NCBI GenBank assembly: GCA_029933395.1
Contig: JAOZOG010000034.1
Coordinates: forward strand, 1,731-16,686
Length of the DNA stretch: 14,956 nucleotides
Direction of reading: 5' to 3'
Source of the DNA: Sulfurovaceae bacterium
Lineage (GTDB): Bacteria > Campylobacterota > Campylobacteria > Campylobacterales > Sulfurovaceae
The position numbers and the translations under genes were made by a program. How positions within the stretch are numbered: position 1 is the first letter of the stretch; each line of letters begins with the position of its first letter. Under the pieces are notes generated by a model, which worked only from the letters and a program-made list of their open reading frames with translations, had not been told where the DNA came from and made no database searches. Below are positions 14,944-14,956 of this stretch, piece after piece.

Positions 14944-14956
14944 GAGAGGAGGAGAA
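14944..14956 (+). promoter_or_regulatory. Plus-strand Shine-Dalgarno at the window edge
   Basis: The last bases contain AGGAGG (14947-14952) inside a purine-only run on the plus strand. This near-perfect ribosome site faces away from atpB and suggests a divergent gene whose start codon lies within a few bases after the window. The gene itself cannot be seen. Confidence 0.5.

Overview
This window looks like chromosomal housekeeping DNA from a Campylobacterota member (former Epsilonproteobacteria), possibly close to Sulfurovum, Nitratifractor or Hydrogenimonas. The clues are a carboxy(nor)spermidine decarboxylase, an atpB gene away from the rest of the ATP synthase genes and followed by a small two-helix membrane protein, GatB, a MRMAIIGAGKWG-type GpsA, and TATAAT promoters with no clear -35 box. 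Base composition is moderate (roughly 45-50% GC by eye) and even across the window. The lineage is inferred from protein style and gene order; no search was run.

Layout, left to right. (1) Positions 1-1068, plus strand: the 3' part of nspC (polyamine synthesis), meeting a minus-strand operon tail to tail. (2) Positions 1098-8325, minus strand, transcribed right to left: proA (proline synthesis), an orphan ABC ATPase, tamA and tamB (outer-membrane assembly module). The last three are chained by overlapping start and stop codons, and a probable extended -10 promoter lies in front of proA. (3) Positions 8326-8688: the only long intergenic gap. It holds the proA leader and promoter plus a cluster of hairpin repeats, including an inverted REP-type doublet with GTAG heads. 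(4) Positions 8689-14886, minus strand: a tightly packed seven-gene run atpB, small membrane protein, thiE/tenI-like, gatB, Kv-type potassium channel with an RCK domain, stand-alone RCK protein, gpsA. Spacings run from -19 to +21 nt, so it is probably one transcript from the promoter in front of atpB. (5) Right edge: a strong plus-strand Shine-Dalgarno sequence suggests a divergent gene starting just outside the window.

How the genes fit together. TamA and TamB form a periplasm-spanning pair that moves proteins or lipids to the outer membrane. The channel and the stand-alone RCK protein probably work together in potassium flux and sit in the same transcript as the proton-conducting a subunit of ATP synthase, so two membrane-potential functions share an operon. 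GatB (transamidation of misacylated tRNA), GpsA (phospholipid backbone supply), ProA and NspC are core metabolism.

I see no CRISPR array, prophage, transposase gene, toxin-antitoxin pair, RNA gene or clearly undescribed multi-gene system. The points most worth a second look are the channel/RCK pair, the REP-type repeat island, the orphan ABC ATPase fused into the TamAB operon, and the ThiE-fold protein that seems to have lost its metal ligands.
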